A stretch of DNA of 64,000 nucleotides from assembly GCF_026343115.1 (NCBI RefSeq), contig NZ_JAPEMC010000001.1, positions 3,720,001 to 3,784,000 on the forward strand, written 5' to 3'. This document shows, piece by piece, positions 25,441 through 33,768 of the stretch (the first letter of the stretch is position 1; each line of letters begins with the position of its first letter). A program made the translations under genes and the position numbers. Source of the stretch: Streptomyces sp. NBC_00102. GTDB lineage: Bacteria; Actinomycetota; Actinomycetes; Streptomycetales; Streptomycetaceae. The notes beneath the pieces are model-generated. The model worked only from the letters and a program-made list of their open reading frames with translations, did not search any database and was not told where the DNA came from.

Positions 25441-25507
25441 CCCCGCCCTCCACTCCGTACAACGTGGTCATGGAGCGCCGTGCCTCGCAGCGCCTACGCT
25501 CACCGGC

Positions 25508-26890
25508 ATGACCGCTGAAGCCCTTCGTGGCAACCCAGTCCCGTTCGTCGACCAGGCTGCCGGTGCGGCGGTGAAGGCCGCTGACCGGGCGCATGTCTTC
25601 CACTCCTGGTCCGCCCAGGGGCTGCTCGATCCGCTGGCCGTGGCGGGGGCGGAGGGCTCGTACTTCTGGGACTACGAAGGGAACCGCTACCTCGACTTCA
25701 CGAGTGGGCTCGTCTTCACCAACATCGGCTATCAGCACCCGGTCGTCGTCGCCGCGATCCAGGAGCAGGCGGGCAAACTCGCCACCTTCGCGCCCGCGTT
25801 CGCGATCGAGGCCCGGTCCGAGGCGGCGCGGCTGATCGCTTCGCACACACCGGGTGACCTGGACAAGATCTTCTTCACCAACGGTGGCGCCGAGGCGGTG
25901 GAGAACGCCGTGCGGTTGGCGCGGGTGCACACCGGGCGTACGAAGGTGCTTTCGGCGTACCGCTCGTACCACGGGTCCACGTCGACCGCGATCAACCTGA
26001 CCGGTGACCCGCGCCGTTGGGCCTCCGACACCGGGTCGGCGGGGGTGGTGCGGTTCTGGGCGCCGTTCCTGTACCGCTCGCCCTTCTATGCGACGACCGA
26101 GGCGGAGGAGTGCGCCCGCGCGCTCCAGCACCTGGAGGACACCATCGCGTTCGAGGGGCCCGGCACGATCGCGGCGATCGTGCTGGAGACGATCCCGGGT
26201 ACGGCGGGCATCATGACCCCGCCTCCCGGTTACCTCCTGGGTGTGCGCGAGATCTGCGACCGGTTCGGCATCGTCTTCGTGCTGGACGAGGTCATGGCCG
26301 GCTTCGGGCGTACCGGTGAGTGGTTCGCCGCCGACCACTACGGGGTGGTGCCCGATCTGTTGACCTTCGCCAAGGGCGTCAACTCCGGTTACGTGCCGTT
26401 GGGCGGGGTGGCGATCAACGCGGAGATCGCGGCCACCTTCGAGACCCGCCCCTATCCCGGTGGGCTCACCTACTCCGGCCACCCGTTGGCCTGCGCCGCC
26501 GCCGTCGCCACGATCCGGGTGATGGAGGAGGAGAAGGTGGTGGAGTCCGCCGCACGGCTCGGCGAGAAGGTGCTCGGCCCGGGGCTGCGCGAGCTGGCGA
26601 CGCGTCACCCGTCGGTCGGCGAGGTGCGGGGCGTCGGTGCGTTCTGGGCGCTGGAGTTGGTACGGAACGGGGAGACGCGCGAGCCGCTCGTCCCGTACAA
26701 CGCGACGGGGGAGGCCGCGGCGCCGATGGCGGCGTTCGGGGCGGCGGCGAAGAAGCGGGGGCTGTGGCCCTTCATCAACATGAACCGCACCCACGTCGTG
26801 CCGCCCTGCAACATCGGCGAGGCCGAAGCGCGGGAAGGGCTCGCGGTGCTGGACGAGGCGCTGACGGTCGCGGACGGTTACACGGTCTGA
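25508..26890 (+). CDS. class III pyridoxal-phosphate aminotransferase
   Basis: 460 residues from ATG 25508 (TACGCT 7 nt upstream, leaderless type). Features: YFWDYEGNRYLDFTSGLVFT, FFTNGGAEAVENAVRLAR, SYHGSTSTAINLTGDPRRW, the PLP Asp in FVLDEVMAGFGRTGEWFA and Schiff-base Lys289 in LLTFAKGVNSGYVPLGGV. It belongs to the omega-transaminase/GABA-type group (annotated as aspartate aminotransferase family or taurine-pyruvate-like). The exact amino donor cannot be told. The GntR regulator downstream may control it. Confidence 0.93.
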   Translation: MTAEALRGNPVPFVDQAAGAAVKAADRAHVFHSWSAQGLLDPLAVAGAEGSYFWDYEGNRYLDFTSGLVFTNIGYQHPVVVAAIQEQAGKLATFAPAFAIEARSEAARLIASHTPGDLDKIFFTNGGAEAVENAVRLARVHTGRTKVLSAYRSYHGSTSTAINLTGDPRRWASDTGSAGVVRFWAPFLYRSPFYATTEAEECARALQHLEDTIAFEGPGTIAAIVLETIPGTAGIMTPPPGYLLGVREICDRFGIVFVLDEVMAGFGRTGEWFAADHYGVVPDLLTFAKGVNSGYVPLGGVAINAEIAATFETRPYPGGLTYSGHPLACAAAVATIRVMEEEKVVESAARLGEKVLGPGLRELATRHPSVGEVRGVGAFWALELVRNGETREPLVPYNATGEAAAPMAAFGAAAKKRGLWPFINMNRTHVVPPCNIGEAEAREGLAVLDEALTVADGYTV

Positions 26891-27058
26891 TCTGGACCGC
26901 CCGCACGTCCGAACCGGCACTGCCCCGAGGCTGAACGGTCGTCGTGTAACGGCGAACGAGCCGCTCGCGGGAGAAATGCCCGAAATCAACGCCATGCGCG
27001 GGAGGATTTCCCGTCAAAAGCGACGGCCTCCCGTGCCTGTCCCCGTATCGCCCGCTCT

Positions 27059-27090
27059 GCCCACCCTGCCCGGATCCGGGCAGGGTGGGC
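27059..27090. terminator. 32-bp perfect palindrome before the GntR gene
   Basis: GCCCACCCTGCCCGG (27059-27073), AT, then its exact complement (27076-27090). It lies 169 bp after the aminotransferase stop and 43 bp before the GntR ATG. It is either the aminotransferase terminator or an operator in the regulator promoter; the near-zero spacer is unusual for a terminator. Confidence 0.55.
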
Positions 27091-27133
27091 CTGCCTTAAG
27101 GTGTCCCGAACAGAAAAATGCGGAGGGAACGGG

Positions 27134-27826
27134 ATGAGCCCGAGCGGAGGTGTGACCCGCAACACGCTGCGCCGCCAGATCTCCGGTGCGCTGCGTGACG
27201 AAGTGCTTGCGGGGCGTCTGCCGTCGGGCAAGGAGTTCACCGTCAAGCAGATCGCCGAGCAGTACGGGGTCTCCGCGACGCCCGTCCGCGAGGCGCTCTT
27301 CGACCTGGCCTCGCAGGGGCTCCTCGTCTCCGACGAACACCGCGGTTTCCAGGTCCGCGCGTTCACCGCGGGGGATTACCGCTCCATCGTGCAGGCCCGT
27401 GCCGTCATCGTGGAGGGCGTCTTCAGCGGCTGCCATCCGATCACGGTCCGGGGCGAGGCGATGACCTCCGTCCGGCGCCGTGCCTCCGAGGCCGCGCGTG
27501 CCGCGAGGGGCGGCGATCTCGATGTGCTGATCGGTTACGACCTTCGCTTCTGGCGGGAGCTGAGCGCGTTCGTCGGCAACCCGAACATCAGCGACTTCCT
27601 CGCCACCCTCCGCGTCCAGGGCTGGGTCTTCCTGGTGCACCGGCTGCGTACGAGCGCGGAGCGGGACCGGCTGCTCTGGCTGGACCACGAAGCGCTCGCC
27701 GAGGCTGTCACCGCAGGGGACCGGGCGGCCGTGCTGGCGATACTGCGCGCGTACTACGCCCGGGAACAGGAGTGGGCGGAGCGGCTCCTCGCCGTGGAGT
27801 CGATCGCGACGGACGGCGGCCGCTGA
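27134..27826 (+). CDS. GntR-family regulator (FCD-type C-terminal domain)
   Basis: 230 residues from ATG 27134 (GGAGGGAAC upstream; an in-frame start 33 bp earlier lacks a site). Winged helix at 8-75: TLRRQISGALRDEVLAGRLP, FTVKQIAEQYGVSATPVREA, LFDLASQGLLVSDEHRGFQV. The helical effector domain contains ARAVIVEGVF, DVLIGYDLRFWRELSAFVGN and a DHEALAEAVTAGDRAA segment as in FadR/VanR proteins. The ligand is unknown; it probably regulates the aminotransferase or itself. Confidence 0.92.
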   Translation: MSPSGGVTRNTLRRQISGALRDEVLAGRLPSGKEFTVKQIAEQYGVSATPVREALFDLASQGLLVSDEHRGFQVRAFTAGDYRSIVQARAVIVEGVFSGCHPITVRGEAMTSVRRRASEAARAARGGDLDVLIGYDLRFWRELSAFVGNPNISDFLATLRVQGWVFLVHRLRTSAERDRLLWLDHEALAEAVTAGDRAAVLAILRAYYAREQEWAERLLAVESIATDGGR

Positions 27827-27869
27827 GCCGCCCCGGCCCGGGCCCTGCCCAAAAGAGCGACCCGGCCCC

Positions 27870-27941
27870 GACTTCCGAGACCGAACCCACCCCGACCTCC
27901 GGGACCGACCCCGCCCCGACTTCCGAGACCGCCCCGGCCTC
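27870..27941. repeat. 24-bp tandem repeat, 3 copies
   Basis: The unit GACTTCCGAGACCGAACCCA plus CCCC recurs at 27894 and 27918 with scattered substitutions, in the 388-bp intergenic region 27827-28214. No gene is seen there; CGGGCCCTGCC-type GC-rich DNA fills the rest. Confidence 0.75.
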
Positions 27942-28214
27942 GCCTCCCTCCGAGAACGACCGGACCGCGCTGCCCCTTTGGGCCCTGCTACGGCCCAGCT
28001 CCGTCCCCCGGTCGCTGCCCCTTCGGGCCCTGCCGTTGCCCCCGAACCCCTGGGGCGGTGGCGACACGTGTGATCCCTTGCGGCGCATGGGGTGTTCCGC
28101 GATTGCCGTGCCCGGATTCGTCCCGATTCCGTGACCGCACGAACCCTGTGCGCGGCCCACCCGTCGCATTACGCTGTCCCGACGAGCGCCCAACCCGTGT
28201 GAGAGCGAGACTTC

Positions 28215-28865
28215 GTGGCCTGTGACCTGTGGCTCGTCCCCCTCGTCGATGTGCTGTGCCACAGCCCCGACAACCCATTCGCCGAAGAGATCGCCGTCTT
28301 CGACCACGCGCTGGGGGAGGCAGGTCTCCCGCCCGTTCCCGTGTACGCGTACATGCCGGGGCTCACCGGGGACGTCGCCCCGGTCGCGGGCTTCGACTAC
28401 GAGGCGCTGCACTTCCTGCGCCGGGCCTATCTGCTCCAGCTCAGCGGGCTGGCGGTCACTCCGGTCGACGGTCTGGGCGGGGACTACGAACAGCTCCTGG
28501 AGATGTTCGAGCAGAGCGCTCAGCAGTCGCACCTGGTCTGGCACTTCGACCATGCGGGGGCGTACGTCCCGGTGGACTTCCCGGTACCCCTCTCCAACGA
28601 CACCCTGCTGGAGGGCGGCGGTCCGCTCGGGTCCTCGCACGGCCTGCTGCGCGAACTGGAGTTCGTCGCCCCGTCCCTCGGTATCGATCCCGGTAACCCC
28701 CCGGCGCCGCCCGCGCCGCCCACCAGGCCCACCGAGCTGGAGGAGCCGGCCGACCCGATCGCGTACGACGAGAGCCCGTTCGCCAGGGAGCGGCACGTCT
28801 GGCTGGGCCTGCATGCGGCGGCGACCCGCAGCCTCGCGCAGGGCTCGATGATCATCTTCAGCTGA
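28215..28865 (+). CDS. conserved hypothetical protein
   Basis: 216 residues from GTG 28215. Starts MACDLWLVPLVDVLCHSPDN, later VPVYAYMPGLTGDVAPVAGF, LHFLRRAYLLQLSGLAVTPV, QQSHLVWHFDHAGAYVPVDF and, after a Pro-rich linker (PPAPPAPPTRPTELEEP), ERHVWLGLHAAATRSLAQGS. There is no signal or TM segment. Coding statistics are normal. I recall it as a conserved Streptomyces gene near recR, but no function is known. Confidence 0.75.
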   Translation: MACDLWLVPLVDVLCHSPDNPFAEEIAVFDHALGEAGLPPVPVYAYMPGLTGDVAPVAGFDYEALHFLRRAYLLQLSGLAVTPVDGLGGDYEQLLEMFEQSAQQSHLVWHFDHAGAYVPVDFPVPLSNDTLLEGGGPLGSSHGLLRELEFVAPSLGIDPGNPPAPPAPPTRPTELEEPADPIAYDESPFARERHVWLGLHAAATRSLAQGSMIIFS

Positions 28866-29043
28866 CAGTGACAGTGACAGTGACAGTGACACCCACAGCC
28901 ACAGCGAAGCCACAGCCACAGCCACAGCCACAGCGCCAGCGTCATCGCCGGCGACTGAGGCAAGAACGCCCTGAAGCAGTCCTGAAGCAGTCCTGAAGCA
29001 GTCCGGAAGCAGTCCGGAAGCAGTCCTCAAGCAGCCCTGAAGC
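28863..29043. repeat. three adjacent short tandem repeats between convergent genes
   Basis: CAGTGA hexamers (28863-28890), CCACAG hexamers with one interruption (about 28892-28934), then an 11-bp unit CTGAAGCAGTC in 6.6 copies (28971-29043; copies 4-6 diverged). The first starts at the stop codon of the preceding gene. No gene in this interval. Confidence 0.9.
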
Positions 29044-29077
29044 CGCCGGAGCCCTCCCGACGACGTGCCGGATCACC

Positions 29078-29878
29078 TCACCGGGGCGGCTCCGGCGGCC
29101 GTTGGCGGGGCATGTTCGGCCGGGTCACCGAGGGGAGCGAGAAGCGGCCCGGCGGCCCGCTCTGCTCGCCCCGGCCGATGCCGGCGCCCGTCGCGAGGGA
29201 CTGCATCCCCATCGGGGCGGGTCCGGCGCGGAACTCCACCATCCAGTCCGCGGTCTCGGACCGTACGAGTTCCGTGATGTCCTCGGAAAACCGGCGCAGC
29301 ACCCCGAGGCAGCGCTCGGCCGCCTCGCTCGCGGTGCCCTCGGTGGGGCCGAGCACCTCGCGTACGGACTCCGAGGCCCAGTCGAACTGGAGCACCTGGA
29401 GCCTGCGTTGTACGGCCTGCGCCGTGGCGAGATCCCTTATCCAGCCGGAGGTCAGGCCGAAGTACCGGTCGCAGGCCATGCAGGCGGCGCCGAGCAGCAG
29501 GGAGAAGTAGCCGTATCCGGCGGAGCCGTTCAGCGCGCCCGTCAGGTCGAGCAGCGGCAGCGTCGCGCCCGCGACGACGCCGACCGAGGTGCCGACCCGC
29601 AGCCCGCGCGCGCCGCGCCGCTTCCAGGTGCGGTCCTTCAGGTACCAGGCCGCCGTCTCCAGGGCGCCCGTCTCGACCCACCGGTACAGCTCGTCCAGGC
29701 GTTCGGCGGGCTCGCCCCAGTCGCCGAGCGGGAAGGGGCGGGCGGAGAGATCGCGTCCCGGTCCCGCCGGGCCGCCCGGTTCCTGGGCGGAATGCGTGAC
29801 TCCGGTGCTGTCACCGGACGACCCCGCAGCGGATTCCTTGCGGGGCGGCCCCTCGGGCGGCATCTCCGGCTGGCTCAC
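29078..29878 (-). CDS. SLATT-domain membrane protein
   Basis: 266 residues from GTG 29878 (AGAGGAG 8 nt upstream; a longer frame to 29947 is less likely). A hydrophilic Pro/Gly-rich N-terminus precedes LDELYRWVETGALETAAWYL, two TM helices (about 95-116 and 122-139) and a long helical C-terminus (LATAQAVQRRLQVLQFDWAS, ERCLGVLRRFSEDITELVRS). SLATT proteins (SMODS and SLOG-associating two-TM) are effectors of nucleotide-signalling defence systems, but this one sits beside recR in the core without a nucleotide synthase, so its role may be different. Confidence 0.78.
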   Translation of the reverse strand: MSQPEMPPEGPPRKESAAGSSGDSTGVTHSAQEPGGPAGPGRDLSARPFPLGDWGEPAERLDELYRWVETGALETAAWYLKDRTWKRRGARGLRVGTSVGVVAGATLPLLDLTGALNGSAGYGYFSLLLGAACMACDRYFGLTSGWIRDLATAQAVQRRLQVLQFDWASESVREVLGPTEGTASEAAERCLGVLRRFSEDITELVRSETADWMVEFRAGPAPMGMQSLATGAGIGRGEQSGPPGRFSLPSVTRPNMPRQRPPEPPR

Positions 29879-30258
29879 CGGGGCACTCCTCTGCACTCTG
29901 CGTGGAACTACGGAGGGTCTGTCTCGGGTATCTCCACTGACGTTCACCGACGCCGCCGACCGGCCCGCTCAGGGCCCGTTGCGCCAGCTCCGGCGACTGG
30001 CCGTGCTGACTCTGCGCTACCGGCGGTGCGATTGGTGTGTGGCGGTACGCATGCTCTTCCTACCGCCGAATGGTGGGCCCTGGGAGCGAAAACGCGGTAT
30101 TACAGCGTGCTGTCGGCCTCTGGTCAGGTATAGGGCGTTTTCTTGGTGCCACAAAACTCACTCGAAAGAGTTGCGTCCGATGGGTGGAGCGGGGCACCCG
30201 ACGAGCACGTAGGCTCGTTTTAGCCAAACATCCGCCCTCGAGAAGCCCAGGAGTGACC

Positions 30259-30594
30259 ATGATTCCCGGTGGTGGCCAGCCCAATATGCAGCAGCTGCTC
30301 CAGCAGGCCCAGAAGATGCAGCAGGATCTCGCGGCGGCCCAGGAGGAGCTGGCGCAAACCGAGGTGGAGGGTCAGGCGGGTGGTGGTCTGGTGAAGGCCA
30401 CCGTGAACGGCTCCGGTGAGCTGCGCGCCCTGGTGATCGACCCGAAGGCGGTGGACCCCGAGGACACCGAGACCCTGGCCGATCTCGTCGTCGCGGCGGT
30501 CCAGGCGGCCAACGAGAACGCCACCGCGCTCCAGCAGGAGAAGCTCGGCCCGCTGGCGCAGGGCCTGGGCGGGATGCCCGGCCTGCCGTTCTGA
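30259..30594 (+). CDS. ybaB: YbaB/EbfC nucleoid-associated protein
   Basis: 111 residues from ATG 30259 (CCCAGGAGTGACC). Gln-rich N-terminal helix QNMQQ-type ([20 protein letters not shown]), then [20 protein letters not shown] and [20 protein letters not shown]. It is a small dimeric DNA-binding protein, nearly always just upstream of recR as here. Alternative GTG start 6 bp earlier. Confidence 0.95.
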   Translation: MIPGGGQPNMQQLLQQAQKMQQDLAAAQEELAQTEVEGQAGGGLVKATVNGSGELRALVIDPKAVDPEDTETLADLVVAAVQAANENATALQQEKLGPLAQGLGGMPGLPF

Positions 30595-30710
30595 GCGCTG
30601 TCGGCCTTTGGTCCCGGTGACCCTCGGGTGACCCGGGCTCCCCGGCACCCCTATGGGTACCCACGCGTACCCACTACGGTACGAGCAGGAATTGAAGGAA
30701 AGGCGTTCCG

Positions 30711-31310
30711 TTGTACGAAGGCGTTGTTCAGGACCTCATCGACGAACTGGGAAGGCTCCCGGGCGTCGGTCCCAAGAGCGCGCAGCGGATCGCCTTCCAC
30801 GTTCTGCAGGCGGAGCCCACCGATGTGCGGCGCCTCGCCCATGCCCTCCTGGAGGTCAAGGACAAGGTCCGTTTCTGCTCGGTCTGCGGCAACGTCGCCC
30901 AGCAGGAGCAGTGCAACATCTGTCGCGACACCCGCCGCGACCTGACGGTCATCTGCGTGGTCGAGGAGCCGAAGGACGTCGTCGCGATCGAGCGGACCCG
31001 TGAGTTCCGGGGCCGCTACCACGTGCTCGGCGGCGCGATCAGCCCCATCGAGGGCGTGGGTCCCGACGATCTGCGCATCCGTGAGCTGCTCGCCCGGCTC
31101 GCCGACGGCTCCATCACGGAGCTGATCCTGGCGACCGACCCGAACCTTGAGGGCGAGGCCACCGCGACGTACCTGGCGCGGATGATCAAGCCCATGGGGC
31201 TCCGCGTCACCCGTCTCGCCAGTGGTCTGCCCGTGGGCGGAGACCTGGAGTACGCGGACGAGGTGACCCTGGGCCGCGCCTTCGAGGGGAGACGGCTTCT
31301 CGATGTCTGA
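30711..31310 (+). CDS. recR: recombination mediator RecR
   Basis: 199 residues from TTG 30711 (AAGGAAAGG upstream). Hh[21 protein letters not shown], Cys4 zinc finger [16 protein letters not shown], Toprim [20 protein letters not shown] core, C-terminal Walker-B-like [20 protein letters not shown]. It works with RecF/RecO to load RecA at gaps. The rare TTG start may limit expression. Confidence 0.98.
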   Translation: MYEGVVQDLIDELGRLPGVGPKSAQRIAFHVLQAEPTDVRRLAHALLEVKDKVRFCSVCGNVAQQEQCNICRDTRRDLTVICVVEEPKDVVAIERTREFRGRYHVLGGAISPIEGVGPDDLRIRELLARLADGSITELILATDPNLEGEATATYLARMIKPMGLRVTRLASGLPVGGDLEYADEVTLGRAFEGRRLLDV

Positions 31311-31396
31311 GACGGCTTCACGATGTCCGGCGCGGGTACGTTGCAGAAGTTCCAGCCAGCCGCCGTTCGTGCAGGTGCCCACGGGAGGTTCCCTCG

Positions 31397-32056
31397 ATGT
31401 CTGACGCCACGCTGAACTCCGTCACGCAGGACCCGGACGACTTCGCCGTCCAGATCGCGGACCAGATCAAGACGTTCATCGTCGCGGTCACCGAGGTGTC
31501 CAAGGTCCAGGAACCGGAGGAAGCCGTTCCGGTCCTGCTGCTCCAGGTCTCCCAGCTGCTCCTCGCGGGCGGCCGGCTGGGCGCGTACCAGGACATCCTC
31601 CCGGACGAGCGGTACGAGCCGGACCTGGGCGCCGAGCCGGACGCGGACGGCCTGCGGGAGCGGTTCGCCGCCCTGCTGGAGCCGATCGACGTGTACTCCG
31701 AGGTCTTCGACCCGTACGAGCCCCGCAAGGCGCCCGTACCGCACCGGATCTCCGACGACCTGGCCGACCTCGTCACCGACCTCGGCCACGGTCTCGCCCA
31801 CTACGAGGCGGACCGCACGGCCGAGGCGCTGTGGTGGTGGCAGTTCTCGTACTTCTCCAACTGGGGCTCGACGGCCTCCGCGACCCTGCGGGCGCTCCAG
31901 TCGCTGATCGCGCACATCCGTCTCAACCAGCCGCTCGCGGAGCTGGACGGTCTCGACACCGACCAGGACCCGGGCGACGACGACCTCGCCGAGGCCGCGG
32001 GTCTGGTGATGGTCCAGGAGATCGCGGGCCCGCTGGGGCTGCGCCCGGTGAAGTAG
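31397..32056 (+). CDS. DUF5063 family protein
   Basis: 219 residues. MSDATLNSVTQDPDDFAVQI, PVLLLQVSQLLLAGGRLGAY, YSEVFDPYEPRKAPVPHRIS, DLGHGLAHYEADRTAEALWW, FSYFSNWGSTASATLRALQS. All-helical and acidic. It always follows ybaB-recR in Streptomyces in my memory (DUF5063) and has no known function. GGGAGG precedes the ATG. Confidence 0.85.
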   Translation: MSDATLNSVTQDPDDFAVQIADQIKTFIVAVTEVSKVQEPEEAVPVLLLQVSQLLLAGGRLGAYQDILPDERYEPDLGAEPDADGLRERFAALLEPIDVYSEVFDPYEPRKAPVPHRISDDLADLVTDLGHGLAHYEADRTAEALWWWQFSYFSNWGSTASATLRALQSLIAHIRLNQPLAELDGLDTDQDPGDDDLAEAAGLVMVQEIAGPLGLRPVK

Positions 32057-32066
32057 CGAGAGAAGG

Positions 32067-32144
32067 CCGAAGGGGCCGGGGCACCCACGTGACGCTGTTG
32101 GCGAATTCACCAACAGCGTCACCCACGTGTCCCGGCCCCTTCGG
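32067..32144. terminator. 78-bp two-part palindrome between convergent DUF5063 and SDR genes
   Basis: Outer arms of 14 bp (CCGAAGGGGCCGGG, 32067-32080, and complement at 32131-32144) and inner arms of at least 12 bp (TGACGCTGTTGG, 32090-32101, and complement at 32110-32121) surround an 8-nt loop. Between them lie unpaired segments that each contain CACGTG. It functions as a strong bidirectional terminator by position. Confidence 0.85.
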
Positions 32145-32170
32145 CGTCGGGACACGGCGACAGGCGGGTG

Positions 32171-32935
32171 TCAGACCGCCGACCAGCCGTTGTCCACGGC
32201 GAGGATCACGCCGTTGATGTTGCTCGCCGCGTCCGAGGCGAGGAAGACGATCGCCGCGGCCTGCTCGTCGGCGGAGGCCGGCTTGCCGACGTTGCCCATG
32301 TAGGAGCCGAGGACGGCCGGGCCGAGCGCGTCGCGGTCGGCGTTCACCTGGATGTTGGTGATGGTGCCGCCGGGGGCGATGGCGTTGGTGCGGACGCCCT
32401 GGCCGCGGTACATGACGGCGGTCGACTTGGTGAGCCCCGCGATGCCGTGCTTCGACGCGGTGTACGCGGCGCCCGCGGCCGAGCCGCGCAGGCTGGCCTC
32501 CGAGGCGGTGTTCACGATCGCGCCCTTTCCGGCCGCCAGCATGTGCGGGAGCGCGGCCCGCGTCAGCAGGAACGGCGCGGTGAGGTTGATGCGGATGACC
32601 CGCTCCCACTCGCCGTCCGTGACGTCCGCCGCCGCCGACATGGAGTCCATGATCCCGGCGTTGTTGACCAGTACGTCGAGGCCGCCGAAGTTCTCCACGG
32701 CGGTGCGCACGACCTGGTCCACCACGGTCTGCTCGCTCAGGTCGCCCACGACCGCGACGGCCGTGCCGCCCTCCGCCGCGATGTCGGTGACGGTCTGGTC
32801 GGCCCGCTCCTTGTCCAGGTCGGCGACGAGGACCTTGGCGCCCTGGGCGGCGAACCGGAGGGCGGTGGCCCGGCCGATGCCGCTGCCCGCGCCGGTGACG
32901 ACGACGCTGCGGTCCTGGAAATCGGTGGTGCTCAT
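32171..32935 (-). CDS. short-chain dehydrogenase/reductase
   Basis: 254 residues from ATG 32935 (GAGGGAGCACGACC upstream). Cofactor loop VVTGAGSGIGRATAL, VADLDKERAD (Asp suggests NAD), NNAG in LVNNAGIMDSM, catalytic Ser in VNTASEASLRGS and YTASK for Tyr/Lys, C-terminal INGVILAVDNGWSAV. A classical SDR, substrate unknown. Divergent from a TetR regulator that probably controls it. Confidence 0.93.
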   Translation of the reverse strand: MSTTDFQDRSVVVTGAGSGIGRATALRFAAQGAKVLVADLDKERADQTVTDIAAEGGTAVAVVGDLSEQTVVDQVVRTAVENFGGLDVLVNNAGIMDSMSAAADVTDGEWERVIRINLTAPFLLTRAALPHMLAAGKGAIVNTASEASLRGSAAGAAYTASKHGIAGLTKSTAVMYRGQGVRTNAIAPGGTITNIQVNADRDALGPAVLGSYMGNVGKPASADEQAAAIVFLASDAASNINGVILAVDNGWSAV

Positions 32936-32979
32936 GGTCGTGCTCCCTCGCGTTGGTGTTCCGTATCGGACTGTACGAG

Positions 32980-33002
32980 TTTTTGGCGTGTAGTGCCAGA
33001 AA
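32980..33002. promoter_or_regulatory. TetR-type operator candidate
   Basis: TTTTTGGCGTGTAGTGCCAG plus AAA reads TTT-N-TGGC-N7-GCCA-N-AAA, a 23-bp palindrome in an AT-rich patch of the SDR/TetR divergent region (108 bp). A TAGGGT -10-like box for the TetR gene lies at 33032-33037. Confidence 0.6.
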
Positions 33003-33043
33003 GTCATCTCGCGCCATGGTGCGGAGATCGTTAGGGTGAGCCC

Positions 33044-33679
33044 ATGGGAGACGCTCCGACCTCTGCCGCTCGGTCCGCCCGCGCCGGCCGCCCGCCCCTG
33101 ACCGAGCGCCGGAAGGCGGCCACCCGGCTGGAGATCGCGGAAGTCGCGGTTCGCCTCTTCGCGGAGAAGGGTGTCGCCGCCACCTCCGCCGACGAGATCG
33201 CCGCCGAGGCGGGCGTCTCGACCCGCACGCTCTGGCGGTACTTCCCGACCAAGGAGGCGTGCGTCCAGCCGCTGCTCGCGGTCGGCGTCGACTCGCTCGC
33301 CGAGGCGCTGCGCGACGGCTCCGGGCAGGAACCGCTGATCGACGCGCTGGAGGCCATGCGGCCCGACACCATGCGCCCGACCGCGGGGTCGGCGGACGTA
33401 CTCAGCCTGGTACGGCTCACCCGTACCGAACCGGGGCTCCGGGCCGTCTGGCTCCAGACCCACCTGGAGGCCGAGTCGGTCCTCGCGGAAGCCATCGCCC
33501 AGCGCACCGGGGAGTCCCCGGACGCGCTGGCGCCCCGGGTCGCCGCCGCCATGATCAACGTCGCGCTACGGGTCGCCGCCGAGGACTACGCGTGGAACCC
33601 GGGGGGTTCCGACCGGGCCCTGGACGAGGTCGCGCGCGAGGCGCTGCGCATCGCGGCCGAGGCCCTGCGGCAGGGCTGA
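33044..33679 (+). CDS. TetR-family regulator
   Basis: 211 residues. HTH at about 22-70: TRLEIAEVAVRLFAEKGVAA, TSADEIAAEAGVSTRTLWRY, FPTKEACVQPLL. The C-terminal helical ligand domain is unassigned. Leaderless-type start: TAGGGT 6 nt before ATG. Divergent from the SDR. The stop falls within a 9-bp GGGCTGAAG tandem repeat (33673-33704). Confidence 0.92.
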   Translation: MGDAPTSAARSARAGRPPLTERRKAATRLEIAEVAVRLFAEKGVAATSADEIAAEAGVSTRTLWRYFPTKEACVQPLLAVGVDSLAEALRDGSGQEPLIDALEAMRPDTMRPTAGSADVLSLVRLTRTEPGLRAVWLQTHLEAESVLAEAIAQRTGESPDALAPRVAAAMINVALRVAAEDYAWNPGGSDRALDEVAREALRIAAEALRQG

Positions 33680-33704
33680 AGGGCTGAAGGGCTGAAGGGC
33701 CAGG
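33673..33704. repeat. 9-bp tandem repeat overlapping the TetR stop codon
   Basis: GGGCTGAAG repeated three times plus a partial copy; the first TGA inside it is the TetR stop (33677-33679), and further TGAs recur every 9 bp, so slippage would not extend the protein. Confidence 0.8.
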
Positions 33705-33768
33705 CTCCCACGAGGGGCTGCCGGAACCCGGGTGCGGTGAACGGGCCCACCGCGTACGGTCTCGCCGC

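Noticed and set aside
24680..25518. Several open frames with PRACGDGP/HARG-type repeats over the CRISPR array
   Set aside because: They translate CRISPR repeats; 61-bp periodicity and 32-nt spacers explain them.
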